DNA of 64,000 nucleotides, taken from assembly GCA_947259365.1 (NCBI GenBank), contig CAMYMC010000015.1, positions 62,001 to 126,000 of the forward strand, in the 5' to 3' direction. The notes beneath the pieces are model-generated. The model was not told the origin of the DNA. It was given only the letters and a program-made list of their open reading frames with translations, and made no database searches. Below are positions 17,932 to 26,522 of this stretch, in pieces (position 1 is the stretch's first letter; each line of letters starts with the position of its first letter). This DNA comes from an uncultured Acidimicrobiaceae bacterium (GTDB lineage: Bacteria > Actinomycetota > Acidimicrobiia > Spongiisociales > UBA5794). Both the position numbers and the translations under genes were made by a program.

Positions 17932-20107
17932 CGTTGATCTCAAGATCCTGGTCTACGGGGACACCAACATGAACACGATCGACGGGTCGTCGGTGTGGAC
18001 CCAGTCGGTGACACTGGCGCTGGCAGCCATAGAAAGGGCCTCGGTGACGTTGCTCTTGAAAGCACCGATCGAGAACGACCGACTCACCGCTCCGCTCGTC
18101 TCCCATGCCAACATCGACGTGGTCGATGCCTTTGGGGAGGACTTGTACCCGGATCTGCGCAACACACTCAGCCCGCACCAGGTCGCCCAGCTCATGATCG
18201 GCGACAACGAGCGTCTGTCCGGGTTCGACGTAGCGCTGATCCGAGGTTATCGATTGGCCATTCGCCTTGCGAAGGAACCGATCCTCGCCCGGCGACTCTG
18301 GATCTACCTCACGGACATCCCGCAGACGGCCGCCTCGTTGGGACCAGAGTCGGTGGCCGAGCTCACGCGAATCGCAGAGGTGGCGGAGGCGTTCCTCTGC
18401 CAGACCGAAGAACTCCGCACCTTTCTCGAACAGACGATCCCCGGCACCGCGGGCCGCTGCCACCTGCTCGCACCGATCATTCCGTCACCGCCCTCGGTCA
18501 GGCCGAAGCAAGCTCCGACGGTCGACCACGTGCGACTCGTCTATGCCGGCAAGTTCGCTTGGGCCTGGAACACTCTCGACATGACTCGGCTGCCACAGCA
18601 ACTCGCTGTCTCCGGCATCGACGCGGAGCTGACGATGATCGGTCACAAGATCCACAACGAGCCCGACCATCCCGGCTTTCACCACGCGATGCGGTCGGCC
18701 CTCGATGAGTCCGAGGGCGTGGCCTGGCTCGGCGGGATGCCGAGACTCCAGGCCCTGGCGGAGCTAGCGAACCACGACTTCGGGCTGAGCTGGAGACATC
18801 ATTCTCTCGACACCAGCCTCGAGTTGTCCACAAAGCTCCTGGAATACTGCGCGGCGGGTGTGCCACCCATCCTCAACCGAAGCCTCGTCCATGAGCAGCT
18901 CTTTGGATTCGACTACCCGCTGTTCGTCGAGACAGCAGAAGACATTGCGAAGGTGATTCGGACGGTACTGGCGCGACCCGAGAGGTATCTCAATACGCAA
19001 GCGCGATGTGTCGAGATCGCCGAAGCGTTTACGGTCGACTCTGGAAGCGCCGCGATGGCGGCGGTCTTGGACCGACTACACCCTCAACCAGTCTCGCAAC
19101 CCGGGCTCGCAAGGCAGAGACGGGTCACGGTGATCAGCCACGACCTCAAGTTCTTCAACCGGATCTTGACCCGGCTCCAGAGCGATCAGCGTTTGTCGGT
19201 GGCCGTAGATGAGTGGGAGGCGCTCCACGTCCACGACGAATCTCGAACACTTGAGCTGATGGATGTCGCTGATGTCGTCATCGCCGAATGGTGCGGACCC
19301 AACGCCGCATTCGCATCGGAATACAAACAAGACGGCCAGAAGCTGATCGTTCGCCTTCACAGGTTCGAGCTGTACTCGGGGTACTGGCGAAAGGTCGACA
19401 TCGATGCAGTAGATACGGTCGTTGCCGTTAGTCCGTACTACGAGCAGCTCATACTCGAGCACACCGGTTGGCCCGCCGAGAAGGTGCAGGTCATTCCCAA
19501 CTTCGTGGACGTTGCCCAGCTAGACAGGGCCAAGCTGCCTGGGTCCCGATTCAACCTGGGCTTCATCGGCGTTGCACCGGCGCGCAAGCGGTTCGACCTC
19601 GCTCTGGCCGTGCTGCGAATGCTGAGGCAGCGTGATCGTCGCTACTCGATGTTCGTGAAGACGAAGCTGCCATGGGACTATCCATGGATCTGGGAGAAGT
19701 CGGAAGAGGCGTCCCACTACGCCGCCGCGTTCCGAACGATCGCCGAGCCCGATGTTCATGGAGCCGTGACGTTCGACGTGTTCGGCCCGGACGTGGGTGC
19801 ATGGCTTCGCAAGATCGGCTTCGTGCTGTCCACGAGCGACGACGAGAGCTTTCATCTCGCGCCCGCGGAAGGTATGGCGTCGGGAGCGATCCCGATAGTC
19901 CGCGACTGGCCGGGCGCGAACACGATCTACGACGACCGGTGGATCGTGTCGACACCCGAGGAGATGGCCGCGCGCATTCTGGAATGGAGTTCGCCGATAG
20001 ATCATTTCGATGCCGTACGCGCTGATGCGCAGGATGAGGTCCGGCGGCGCTACGACGAGCCGCTCGTGACCGAAGCCTGGCTGGACCTCGTCCTCGACGA
20101 CTCATGA
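17924..20107 (+). CDS. tandem GT-B glycosyltransferase (two domains)
   Basis: A 727-residue protein with two consecutive glycosyltransferase-like halves. The first (about 1-400) reads VYGDTNMNTIDGSSVWTQSV, RLVYAGKFAWAWNTLDM and DTSLELSTKLLEYCAAGVPPILNRS, like the donor-binding part of GT4 enzymes. The second (about 405-727) has RRVTVISHDLKFF, a VVAVSPYYEQLILEHTGWPAEKVQVIPNFVD linker region, GFIGVAPARKRFDLAL and LSTSDDESFHLAPAEGMASGAIPIVRDWPGANTIY. The second half keeps the acidic E..A.GMA pattern expected for an active GT-B enzyme. ATG 17924 overlaps the upstream gene by 8 bases, and its stop overlaps WecB by 4 bases. It may add two different sugars in sequence. Confidence 0.8.
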   Translation: MADVDLKILVYGDTNMNTIDGSSVWTQSVTLALAAIERASVTLLLKAPIENDRLTAPLVSHANIDVVDAFGEDLYPDLRNTLSPHQVAQLMIGDNERLSGFDVALIRGYRLAIRLAKEPILARRLWIYLTDIPQTAASLGPESVAELTRIAEVAEAFLCQTEELRTFLEQTIPGTAGRCHLLAPIIPSPPSVRPKQAPTVDHVRLVYAGKFAWAWNTLDMTRLPQQLAVSGIDAELTMIGHKIHNEPDHPGFHHAMRSALDESEGVAWLGGMPRLQALAELANHDFGLSWRHHSLDTSLELSTKLLEYCAAGVPPILNRSLVHEQLFGFDYPLFVETAEDIAKVIRTVLARPERYLNTQARCVEIAEAFTVDSGSAAMAAVLDRLHPQPVSQPGLARQRRVTVISHDLKFFNRILTRLQSDQRLSVAVDEWEALHVHDESRTLELMDVADVVIAEWCGPNAAFASEYKQDGQKLIVRLHRFELYSGYWRKVDIDAVDTVVAVSPYYEQLILEHTGWPAEKVQVIPNFVDVAQLDRAKLPGSRFNLGFIGVAPARKRFDLALAVLRMLRQRDRRYSMFVKTKLPWDYPWIWEKSEEASHYAAAFRTIAEPDVHGAVTFDVFGPDVGAWLRKIGFVLSTSDDESFHLAPAEGMASGAIPIVRDWPGANTIYDDRWIVSTPEEMAARILEWSSPIDHFDAVRADAQDEVRRRYDEPLVTEAWLDLVLDDS

Positions 20108-21204
20108 AGCCCGCTCGCGGCGGTCCCGACGTCGCCCACGTAGTGGGAGCGCGACCGAACTTCATGAAGGCTGCACCGGTGGTGGCGGCCTTGGGGACTG
20201 CTGGAATCGAACAAGTGCTGATCCACACAGGCCAGCACTACGACGAGGCCTTGTCTCGAGTCTTCTTTGACGAGCTCGCGCTTCCGGAGCCCGATCGCTA
20301 TCTGGGCGTAGGATCGGGAACGCAGGCCGTGCAAACGGCCGCACTCCTCACAGCGCTCGAAGGCGTGCTGGCCGACACCGCGCCAACACTCACCCTGGTC
20401 TACGGCGACGTGAACTCCACAATGGCGGCGGCACTCGTCGCATCCAAAGCCGGCCTCGCTTCGGGCCACGTCGAAGCAGGCTTGCGCTCCTTCGATCGGT
20501 CCATGCCGGAAGAGATCAATCGCGTGGTCACGGATGCCCTGGCCGACATCCACTTCGTGACGACGACAGATGCCATCGCGAACCTCGCGAAAGAGGGAGC
20601 CAGCGCCGACTCGATCCATTTCGTCGGCAACCCGATGATCGACACCCTCCTCCTCATGCGCGATCGCTTCGTCGGAAGGCCGATTGGGCGAGAGCTTGGC
20701 TTACCGGAGCGCTACGCCGTCGTGACGCTGCATCGTCCTGGAAACGTCGACGACCCGCAGCGAGCGACCGAGATCGTGAACAGCCTCGTACGCGTTGCCA
20801 ACGACCTCCACCTCGTGATACCCCTCCATCCACGGGGCCGGGCAAAGCTCACCGCACTCGGGCTCACTGATTGGTCCTCGATTGATGTCACCGAACCGCT
20901 CGGCTACCTCGACTTCATGTCACTCGTGGCGGACGCCACGGCTGTGATCACTGATTCGGGCGGCGTGCAAGAAGAGACGACGGTCCTCGGCATCCCCTGC
21001 ATCACCGTGCGCCCGAACACGGAACGCGCTGTGACGATAACGCATGGAACCAACCGACTAACTGAGCCAGAGGACCTGGACAAAGCGGTCGCGGCCGCGA
21101 TCTCCGAACCCCCCAGCCAAACGACTCACGGGCCGCCACCGTTATGGGATGGCGGTGCTGGACCCAGGATCGGCCGTATCGTCCAGCGTTGGATCGACCG
21201 CTAG
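20104..21204 (+). CDS. wecB: UDP-N-acetylglucosamine 2-epimerase (non-hydrolysing)
   Basis: A 366-residue epimerase interconverting UDP-GlcNAc and UDP-ManNAc. Characteristic stretches are VVGARPNFMKAAPVVAAL, IHTGQHYDEALSRVFF, LVYGDVNSTMAAALVASKAG, SGHVEAGLRSFDRSMPEEIN (the catalytic Asp/Glu region), HRPGNVDD and DSGGVQEETTVLGIPCITVRPNTERAVTITHGTN. The N-terminus carries a few extra residues (MKPARGGPDVAH). The ATGA overlap with the upstream glycosyltransferase places it last in the lower-GC operon. With the UDP-sugar 6-dehydrogenase at 35266-36561 it could supply UDP-ManNAcA. Confidence 0.95.
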   Translation: MKPARGGPDVAHVVGARPNFMKAAPVVAALGTAGIEQVLIHTGQHYDEALSRVFFDELALPEPDRYLGVGSGTQAVQTAALLTALEGVLADTAPTLTLVYGDVNSTMAAALVASKAGLASGHVEAGLRSFDRSMPEEINRVVTDALADIHFVTTTDAIANLAKEGASADSIHFVGNPMIDTLLLMRDRFVGRPIGRELGLPERYAVVTLHRPGNVDDPQRATEIVNSLVRVANDLHLVIPLHPRGRAKLTALGLTDWSSIDVTEPLGYLDFMSLVADATAVITDSGGVQEETTVLGIPCITVRPNTERAVTITHGTNRLTEPEDLDKAVAAAISEPPSQTTHGPPPLWDGGAGPRIGRIVQRWIDR

Positions 21205-21229
21205 CGGTCTCGTGCAACCCCACCGTGCC

Positions 21230-22558
21230 TCACGATCCGATGATCACGTCCAACCGGGCGCGGTACGTGTGCTCGTCCAGCCACGACGCTCTGGCGGGGG
21301 CACGCTCCCCGCTCAGCAGCCCCGAGATCGCCTGCCGTGCTTCGTCCGCCGAGTCGACGGTCGTGACGAGACCTTCGGGGACCATCTCCGTGATGGCTCG
21401 TGCCCGCGTGCTGACGATCGGTGTGCCGCAGGCCGCGAGCTCGAAGATCCGGCGGGCACACATCGTCGGCGACCCGGTCACGGTATTGACGTTGAGAAAG
21501 ACCTTGTAGCGACGGTACATCTCGATCGTCTGCAGATAATCGAGCGATGCCCGGATGTGCGATCTGAACGCTTCCGGCCAGGCGAACCGCGGATCATCCC
21601 CGGCCATGCGGTCGAATATGTCGAGCCCGAAGTCACGGGCGGTGCCGAGTAGCCAGTCCATCTGCTCGCGTCGCGCCGGATGCTTCTCCGCGTAGTAGCT
21701 GCCCGCAAAGCCCACCGGCAGGCTTCGCTCCGCCTCATCGGCCGGCGCGTGGTGGAGCACAGGCTGTGCCGCAAAGGGGAGGACCCCAATCCGGTTGTGA
21801 TCGAGCAGCGCGCGATATCGAGGGATGCAGTCTGAGTCGACGGTGAACACCGTGTCGAAGAGCGGCACGACTGCCTCGAACCAGTCGAAGTTCGCGGGAT
21901 CCTCCTTGTTCCAGAAGATCGTGCGCAAGCCCCGGCTGCGGAACCACTCCACGATCGCGACAAGCTCCGGTCGCGGGTCTCCGAATCCCGCGATCCGGTT
22001 GCGCCACTCGCCGCCGTTCCCGTCGAAGCAACTCTCGACCAGCAGAAAGGCCGGATCACCTTCCTCGACTTGGTCGCGCCACCCTTCCCTCGTCAGCCGG
22101 ATGGGGGTGAACTCGTATCGAAACCCGTGGTCGGAAAACGCGTCGAGAATCGTGGCCACACGAAGGTCCGGCCTCGCGACGGGCCCGGCGGGCGCCTCGA
22201 TGTGCGGAATCGCGACCGTCTCACCGCTTGCAGAGCGAAACCGCACTCCCGCGGCCCCTGGCGACGGGACGGGCCCGTTCTCGCGTCCGGGCTGCGCAGG
22301 CGGGGGTGGCCATGTGTCCCGGCGGGGAAGCCGGCGCCATCGCGCACCACCACGACGCCGTGCAGCCTTCCTCGACTGGTCCAGCCGCTCCCGGAGAACT
22401 TCCCGATCGCCCTCGAGCTTCCGGACCCGTGCCTGCAGTCGTGAGTTCTGGTCCGTGAGCCGATCGACTTGCGCCTGAAGCTGGCGCAGGTTCTGTTTCG
22501 CCCGCGCGAGCTCCTCTTCTCGGTGCGGATCGTTGCTCTCGCCGTTTGTACGGGTCAT
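21230..22558 (-). CDS. coiled-coil CgeB/DUF3880-type glycosyltransferase
   Basis: A 442-residue protein. Residues of about 1-75 are a charged coiled coil (EELARAKQNLRQLQAQVDRL, later QARVRKLEGDREVLRERLDQ) followed by a basic Pro/Arg linker. The catalytic half resembles CgeB-family transferases: FLLVESCFDGNGGEWRNRI, LRTIFWNKEDPANFDWFEAVVPLFDTVFTVDSDCIPRY, LPVGFAGSYYAEKHPARREQMDWL and the C-terminal TVTGSPTMCARRIFELAACGTPIVSTRARAITEMVP. The ATG at 22556-22558 (MTRTNGESND) is chosen over an upstream ATG at 22600. It is convergent with wecB, stops about 25 bases apart, and returns to high GC. It probably decorates the same surface glycan. Confidence 0.85.
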   Translation of the reverse strand: MTRTNGESNDPHREEELARAKQNLRQLQAQVDRLTDQNSRLQARVRKLEGDREVLRERLDQSRKAARRRGGARWRRLPRRDTWPPPPAQPGRENGPVPSPGAAGVRFRSASGETVAIPHIEAPAGPVARPDLRVATILDAFSDHGFRYEFTPIRLTREGWRDQVEEGDPAFLLVESCFDGNGGEWRNRIAGFGDPRPELVAIVEWFRSRGLRTIFWNKEDPANFDWFEAVVPLFDTVFTVDSDCIPRYRALLDHNRIGVLPFAAQPVLHHAPADEAERSLPVGFAGSYYAEKHPARREQMDWLLGTARDFGLDIFDRMAGDDPRFAWPEAFRSHIRASLDYLQTIEMYRRYKVFLNVNTVTGSPTMCARRIFELAACGTPIVSTRARAITEMVPEGLVTTVDSADEARQAISGLLSGERAPARASWLDEHTYRARLDVIIGS

Positions 22559-22587
22559 GTCGGAAGCCTGATCGCGACGCCTGCAGA

Positions 22588-22593
22588 AGGCTA
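22588..22593 (-). promoter_or_regulatory. candidate -10 box for the CgeB-type glycosyltransferase
   Basis: TAGCCT on the minus strand ends about 29 bases before the ATG at 22558. A candidate for the opposite gene (TAGCAT, 22630-22635) lies about 36 bp away, so this short gap seems to hold two back-to-back promoters. Confidence 0.3.
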
Positions 22594-22662
22594 CCCACAC
22601 CGCGCAGAGTCGTCCGTCGGATATGCACCTAGCATCGTCGGCGCTCCCAAAGCGAGAGACGG

Positions 22663-23826
22663 ATGGACCAGGATCGCCCAGATCCCTTCGCCCCAGGCGA
22701 CGACACCACGAGGATGAGCGCGCCGCCTCCCCAACCCCGGTCCCCGCGAGACTGGTGGCCGCCCAGTCGCGACAACTGGTGGATCACCGCCGGTGCCGGG
22801 GCGGCGCTCGTCCTCGTCGTGGTCGTCCTCGCGTTCGCCCTCGGAGGTGACGGCGACCCGCCGCTGACGGCCACGACCGGCGCCGGTGGGCCGCTCGGCA
22901 CGACCACCACGATCGTGCCCGATGGGACGACGCCGCCAGACACAGATCCCGGCCCCGGTGCCTCGACCCCGATCGACGTGTTCGGCGGGTTCCAGCCCAT
23001 CGCGGTGAAGATCGACAACGTCGCTGCGGCCCGGCCCCAGGTCGGCATCGACGCCGCCGAGATCGTCTTCGAGGTCCCGGTCGAGGGCGGCCTCACCCGG
23101 CTCACGGCCATCTACCTCAGCGCCAGACCGACCGTCGTCGGACCCGTCCGCTCGCTCCGCCCCGTCGACGCCGACCTTCTCGCCGCCTTCGAGCCAGTGC
23201 TCGTGTCGACGGGCGGCCAGGACTTCGTCAGGCGCGAGGTCGCCGCGGCCGGGATCGTCGACGTGTCGATCGACGACGCCCCCGACCTCTTCCAGGTCCT
23301 GGAGCGACCGGCCCCCCACAACCTCGTCGCCTCGATCCCCCTCATCGCGAACTTCGCCACCGCAGGGCCGCCCCGCACGACGCCGTTCCCATTCGGCAGC
23401 GGCGACCTCTCCGGAGAGAGCCACGAGAGCGTGGGCATCCCCTTCTCGGCCGTCAACGACGTGACGTGGACGTGGAACGGCACCCGGTACGTACGGTCGG
23501 TGAACGGAGAGCCCTTCCTCGTCTACGCGGACGTCAACTCGAACCCGGAGCCCCTCGAGACCGACACCGTCCTCGTCCTCCAGGTCGCGCAGCGATCCGC
23601 CGGGTACACCGACGGCGCCGGCGCCGACGTGCCCACCTTCGACGTCATCGGCTTCGGGCGCTTCTTCCTCTTCCACGGAGGCGTCGCCGTCGACGGGGAA
23701 TGGAGACGCGCCGCCCAGGAGGACGGCTACCGGCTCATCTCACGTGATGGCACCTCGCTCCGGATCCCCGCCGGCAGGCTGTTCGTCGAGATCGTGCCGC
23801 GCTTCGTCGACGTCGGAATCGACTAA
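22663..23826 (+). CDS. membrane-anchored DUF3048 protein (YerB-like)
   Basis: A 387-residue protein with a Pro-rich cytoplasmic N-terminus, one membrane helix at about residues 42-61 (ITAGAGAALVLVVVVLAFAL), a Thr/Gly/Pro linker and an extracellular DUF3048 domain. The domain hallmark is clear: PIAVKIDNVAAARPQVGIDAAEIVFE, then GGLTRLTAIYL, and VGPVRSLRPVDADLLAAF. A C-terminal DUF3048-type half follows (NDVTWTWNGTRYVRSVNGEPF, FGRFFLFHGGVAVDGEWRR). The biochemical role of this family is not established. It sits ahead of three wall-acting proteins; a TAGCAT hexamer at 22630-22635 may be its -10 box. Confidence 0.88.
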   Translation: MDQDRPDPFAPGDDTTRMSAPPPQPRSPRDWWPPSRDNWWITAGAGAALVLVVVVLAFALGGDGDPPLTATTGAGGPLGTTTTIVPDGTTPPDTDPGPGASTPIDVFGGFQPIAVKIDNVAAARPQVGIDAAEIVFEVPVEGGLTRLTAIYLSARPTVVGPVRSLRPVDADLLAAFEPVLVSTGGQDFVRREVAAAGIVDVSIDDAPDLFQVLERPAPHNLVASIPLIANFATAGPPRTTPFPFGSGDLSGESHESVGIPFSAVNDVTWTWNGTRYVRSVNGEPFLVYADVNSNPEPLETDTVLVLQVAQRSAGYTDGAGADVPTFDVIGFGRFFLFHGGVAVDGEWRRAAQEDGYRLISRDGTSLRIPAGRLFVEIVPRFVDVGID

Positions 23827-23834
23827 AGCGCCCT

Positions 23835-23857
23835 CCTGGTCGCCGGTAAGGACCAGG
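23835..23857 (+). terminator. hairpin after the DUF3048 gene
   Basis: A perfect 7-bp stem CCTGGTC (23835-23841) and GACCAGG (23851-23857) with a 9-base loop lies 8 bases after the stop codon at 23826. There is no T-tract. It separates this gene from the downstream FliA/WhiG-like promoter. Confidence 0.4.
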
Positions 23858-23870
23858 CACCCGGGCCCAG

Positions 23871-23898
23871 TCAAGAAACCACGGCTCGATGCCGATAA
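23871..23898 (+). promoter_or_regulatory. FliA/WhiG-type promoter of the M23 wall peptidase
   Basis: TCAAG (23871-23875), 15 bases, then GCCGATAA (23891-23898). The sigma-28 family consensus is TAAA-N15-GCCGATAA, so the -10 half is perfect and the -35 differs at one base and one base of spacing. The same TCAAG-N15-GCCGAT arrangement occurs before the M15 and SpoIID genes. Transcription would start at about 23904-23907, next to the GTG at 23906 and ATG at 23912. Confidence 0.65.
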
Positions 23899-23911
23899 CC
23901 TCCCTGTGCGA

Positions 23912-25021
23912 ATGGGCGGAATGGGCACGAGGACCCTGCGGGTCGGCGTCGCCGCGCTGGCGGCCGCATCCGCACTCGCGGCGATGCCGGCGGCGCCGGC
24001 AGAAGCCGCCGTCTACTCGATGATCTTCCCGGTCGTCGGCGACAACTCCTACTCGGACACGTTCGGCGCGCCCCGAGGAGGCGGACGCACCCACCAGGGC
24101 GTCGACATCATGGCCGACAAGATGGTGCCGGTGGTCGCGGTCGCCGACGGCACGGTCGGCTGGATGCACGACGAACAAGGCGGCAAATGCTGCGCGATGG
24201 CCCTCCGCCACGACGACGGGTGGGAGTCCTGGTACATCCACCTCAACAACGACACGCCCGGCACCGACGACGGCCAGGGCTGGGGCTTCGCCCCCGGCAT
24301 CACGAGCGGCGTCCACGTGCGTGCCGGCCAGCTCATCGGCTACGTCGGCGACAGCGGCAACGCCGAGAACACAGGCTCCCACGTCCACTTCGAGCTCCAC
24401 GACCCCGGCGGCGGCGTCGTCAACCCGACCCCGGCCGCCGACGCCGCCCTCCGCATCGACGAGCCGCTGCCGGCGGAATGGGAGGGCCATTTCTGGGACG
24501 ACGACCTCTCCGTCCACGCCGCCAACATCGACCTCATCGCCGACCTCGGCATCACCAGGGGATGCAACCCGCCGGCCAACGACAAGTACTGCCCGACGCG
24601 TTCGCTCACCCGCGGCGAGCTCACCGCGTTCTTGCGCCGGCTCCTCGAGCTCCCCCCCGTCGGCGAGGACTACTTCACCGACGACGGCGACAACATCTTC
24701 GAGGGCGACATCAATGCCCTCACCGCCGAGGGCATCGCGTTCGGCTGCACCGAGACCGAGTACTGCCCGGACGCCCCGCTGCTGCGTGAGGAGATGGCCG
24801 AGATGCTCGTGCGCACCTTCGGGTACACGAACCCCGACGGGACAGACTTCTTCGTCGACGACGACGCGTCCCCGTTCCAGGATTCGATCAACAAGCTGCG
24901 CAACCACGGCATCACTGTCGGCTGCAATCCCCCGGACGGCAGCGAGTTCTGCCCGACGAGGACGCTGACTCGTGCGGAGATGGCGACGTTCTTCGCCAGA
25001 GCGCTCGAGATCGGCACCTAG
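23912..25021 (+). CDS. secreted M23 peptidase-family protein with three Cys-type SLH-like repeats
   Basis: A 369-residue exported protein. A signal peptide ends near PAAPAEAA (about residue 30). A LytM/M23 domain (about 30-185) has the metal-binding histidine and aspartate in RTHQGVDIMAD and the HVHFEL motif, so endopeptidase activity on peptidoglycan cross-links is likely. Three repeats follow (about 24480-25018). Repeats one and three carry GCNPPANDKYCP and GCNPPDGSEFCP; repeat two is shorter (GCTETEYCP). Each ends with an xREExAxxLxR-type helix, as in S-layer-homology modules that bind wall polysaccharide. GTG 23906 or ATG 23921 are alternative starts. The promoter motif just upstream is shared with two other wall genes. 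Confidence 0.88.
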   Translation: MGGMGTRTLRVGVAALAAASALAAMPAAPAEAAVYSMIFPVVGDNSYSDTFGAPRGGGRTHQGVDIMADKMVPVVAVADGTVGWMHDEQGGKCCAMALRHDDGWESWYIHLNNDTPGTDDGQGWGFAPGITSGVHVRAGQLIGYVGDSGNAENTGSHVHFELHDPGGGVVNPTPAADAALRIDEPLPAEWEGHFWDDDLSVHAANIDLIADLGITRGCNPPANDKYCPTRSLTRGELTAFLRRLLELPPVGEDYFTDDGDNIFEGDINALTAEGIAFGCTETEYCPDAPLLREEMAEMLVRTFGYTNPDGTDFFVDDDASPFQDSINKLRNHGITVGCNPPDGSEFCPTRTLTRAEMATFFARALEIGT

Positions 25022-25027
25022 GCCGGC

Positions 25028-26443
25028 TCAGCGCGCTCCCAGCCCGTCGTAGAGCTCGAGGAGTTCGCGCTCCTCCACTTCCCAGTGATACCGGCGCCGC
25101 GCCGCCGCCAGCGCGGAGCCGTAGCGGGACGGATCCTCGAGGATCCGCTTCGCCGCCTCCGCGATCGCAGCCCCGTCGTCGGGGTCGCACACCTCACCGG
25201 TACCGGTCTCGGTGACGACGCGGCCGATCTCGGGCGAGTCGGAGCCGATGACCGGCACCCCGGCCATGATGTACTCGAAGAGCTTGTTCGGCAGCGACGT
25301 GTGGTAGCTCACCGACGAGTTCACGATGTTGCACAGCCCGATGTCGGCAGACGCGGTGTAGGCGAGCAGCTCGTCGTGGGGCACGGGGCCGAAGAAGCGC
25401 ACCCGGTCGCCGAGCCCGCGTGAAGCCACGAGATCCTCGAGCGCCGGGCGGTGATATCCGTAGCCGATGATGACGAGCACCGCGTCGTCGAGGCGGGTGA
25501 CGGCATCGATCGCCGGCTCGATGCCCCGGTTCTCCTGGATCGACCCCTGGTAGACGAGCAGGCTCGGCCCCTCAGGGATCCCGATCGCCGCCCTGAGGTC
25601 GAGCGGCTCCACCTCGGTCAGCTCGGGAACGTTCAACACCGCGATCGTCGGGTCGGGGAGCGCACCGTAGAGACGCTCGTTCCAGCCGATCCACGCCGGG
25701 CTGGCGACGATCATCGCATCGACGGTGGCGAGGCCCCGGCCCTCGGCCGCGACCGCCCGCCTCCTCGCCTCGGGGGTCATCCGGTTGCGCTCGGTCTGCA
25801 GCTCGTGGCTGTCGTAGACGAGGCGGGCGCCGGTGCGCCGCTTGCACGCCACCCCGACCGCCAGGGTGTTGAGGTCGTGGCAGTGGTAGACGTCGGCGCC
25901 GAGGTCGACGCCCACCGCCATCATCCTCCGGTCGATGGCCCACTGCTGCAGCCGGCTCCCCTGCCTCCCGAGCAGTCGTTTGGCGGTGCGGAACGCAAAC
26001 CTCGCGACGTGGGCCACGGCACGAAGTGCCGGCGTCGTGATCACAGCCCATCCCCTCGTGAGCCGGGTCGGCCGTCCCGCTGCCTCCGCCGGTGACGCCG
26101 CGATCTCCTCGTCTCCCGGTGTCGCCGTCGGCGGTGCGCCGACACGACCGAGGCGGCGAGCCCGCGAGGCGTCGTAGGGATCGCCGGTCAGCCGGGCGTG
26201 CCGGGCTTCGATCGTCCCGGCGTAGCGGGCTGCGACCCGATTGAGCGCCGGAACCCCGAAGCTCGATCGGGGCACCCGCACGACGTCGACGCCGTCGGCC
26301 GTCGTCTCGCGCTCCGCGGTCACCTTGGGGACGAGCAACGCCACGACCGTCACCTCGTGCCCGGATCGCACGAGCGAGCCCGCCTCTCTCGTGACGCGGG
26401 CGTCGTACTCGAACGAGTTCTTGACGAACATGCAGATCTTCAC
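25028..26443 (-). CDS. GT4-family glycosyltransferase
   Basis: A 471-residue GT-B glycosyltransferase starting at GTG 26441-26443 (MKICMFVKNSFEYDARVTREA). The N-terminal half has SGHEVTVVALLVPKV and YHCHDLNTLAVGVACKRRTGARLVYDSHELQTERN, the usual acceptor-side pattern of GT4 enzymes. The C-terminal donor half has LLVYQGSIQENRGIEPAIDAV, RFFGPVPHDELLAYTASADIGL and LPNKLFEYIMAGVPVIGSDSPEIGRVV, including the E-x-M-A-G region. A candidate -10 TAGCCT (minus strand, 26470-26475) lies about 26 bases upstream. It is divergent from the next two glycosyltransferase genes and convergent with the M23 gene. Donor and acceptor are unknown. Confidence 0.9.
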   Translation of the reverse strand: MKICMFVKNSFEYDARVTREAGSLVRSGHEVTVVALLVPKVTAERETTADGVDVVRVPRSSFGVPALNRVAARYAGTIEARHARLTGDPYDASRARRLGRVGAPPTATPGDEEIAASPAEAAGRPTRLTRGWAVITTPALRAVAHVARFAFRTAKRLLGRQGSRLQQWAIDRRMMAVGVDLGADVYHCHDLNTLAVGVACKRRTGARLVYDSHELQTERNRMTPEARRRAVAAEGRGLATVDAMIVASPAWIGWNERLYGALPDPTIAVLNVPELTEVEPLDLRAAIGIPEGPSLLVYQGSIQENRGIEPAIDAVTRLDDAVLVIIGYGYHRPALEDLVASRGLGDRVRFFGPVPHDELLAYTASADIGLCNIVNSSVSYHTSLPNKLFEYIMAGVPVIGSDSPEIGRVVTETGTGEVCDPDDGAAIAEAAKRILEDPSRYGSALAAARRRYHWEVEERELLELYDGLGAR

Positions 26444-26507
26444 ATGAGGGCCTCGACCGACCGGCGGGCAGGCTACCCGGCTCTGCGGCCGCAGCGGAGG
26501 CCGCGGG

Positions 26508-26513
26508 TACCAT
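26508..26513 (+). promoter_or_regulatory. candidate -10 box, leaderless glycosyltransferase transcript
   Basis: TACCAT lies 9 bases before the ATG at 26523 with no Shine-Dalgarno sequence in between. Confidence 0.45.
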
Positions 26514-26522
26514 TCCGGGCCC

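Noticed and set aside
23827-23911. Possible riboswitch (c-di-AMP or c-di-GMP type) before the M23 peptidase gene
   Set aside because: Such switches often precede wall hydrolases, but the conserved core sequences are missing and the leader after the predicted promoter is under 20 bases. The hairpin at 23835-23857 lies before the promoter and fits the previous gene's end.
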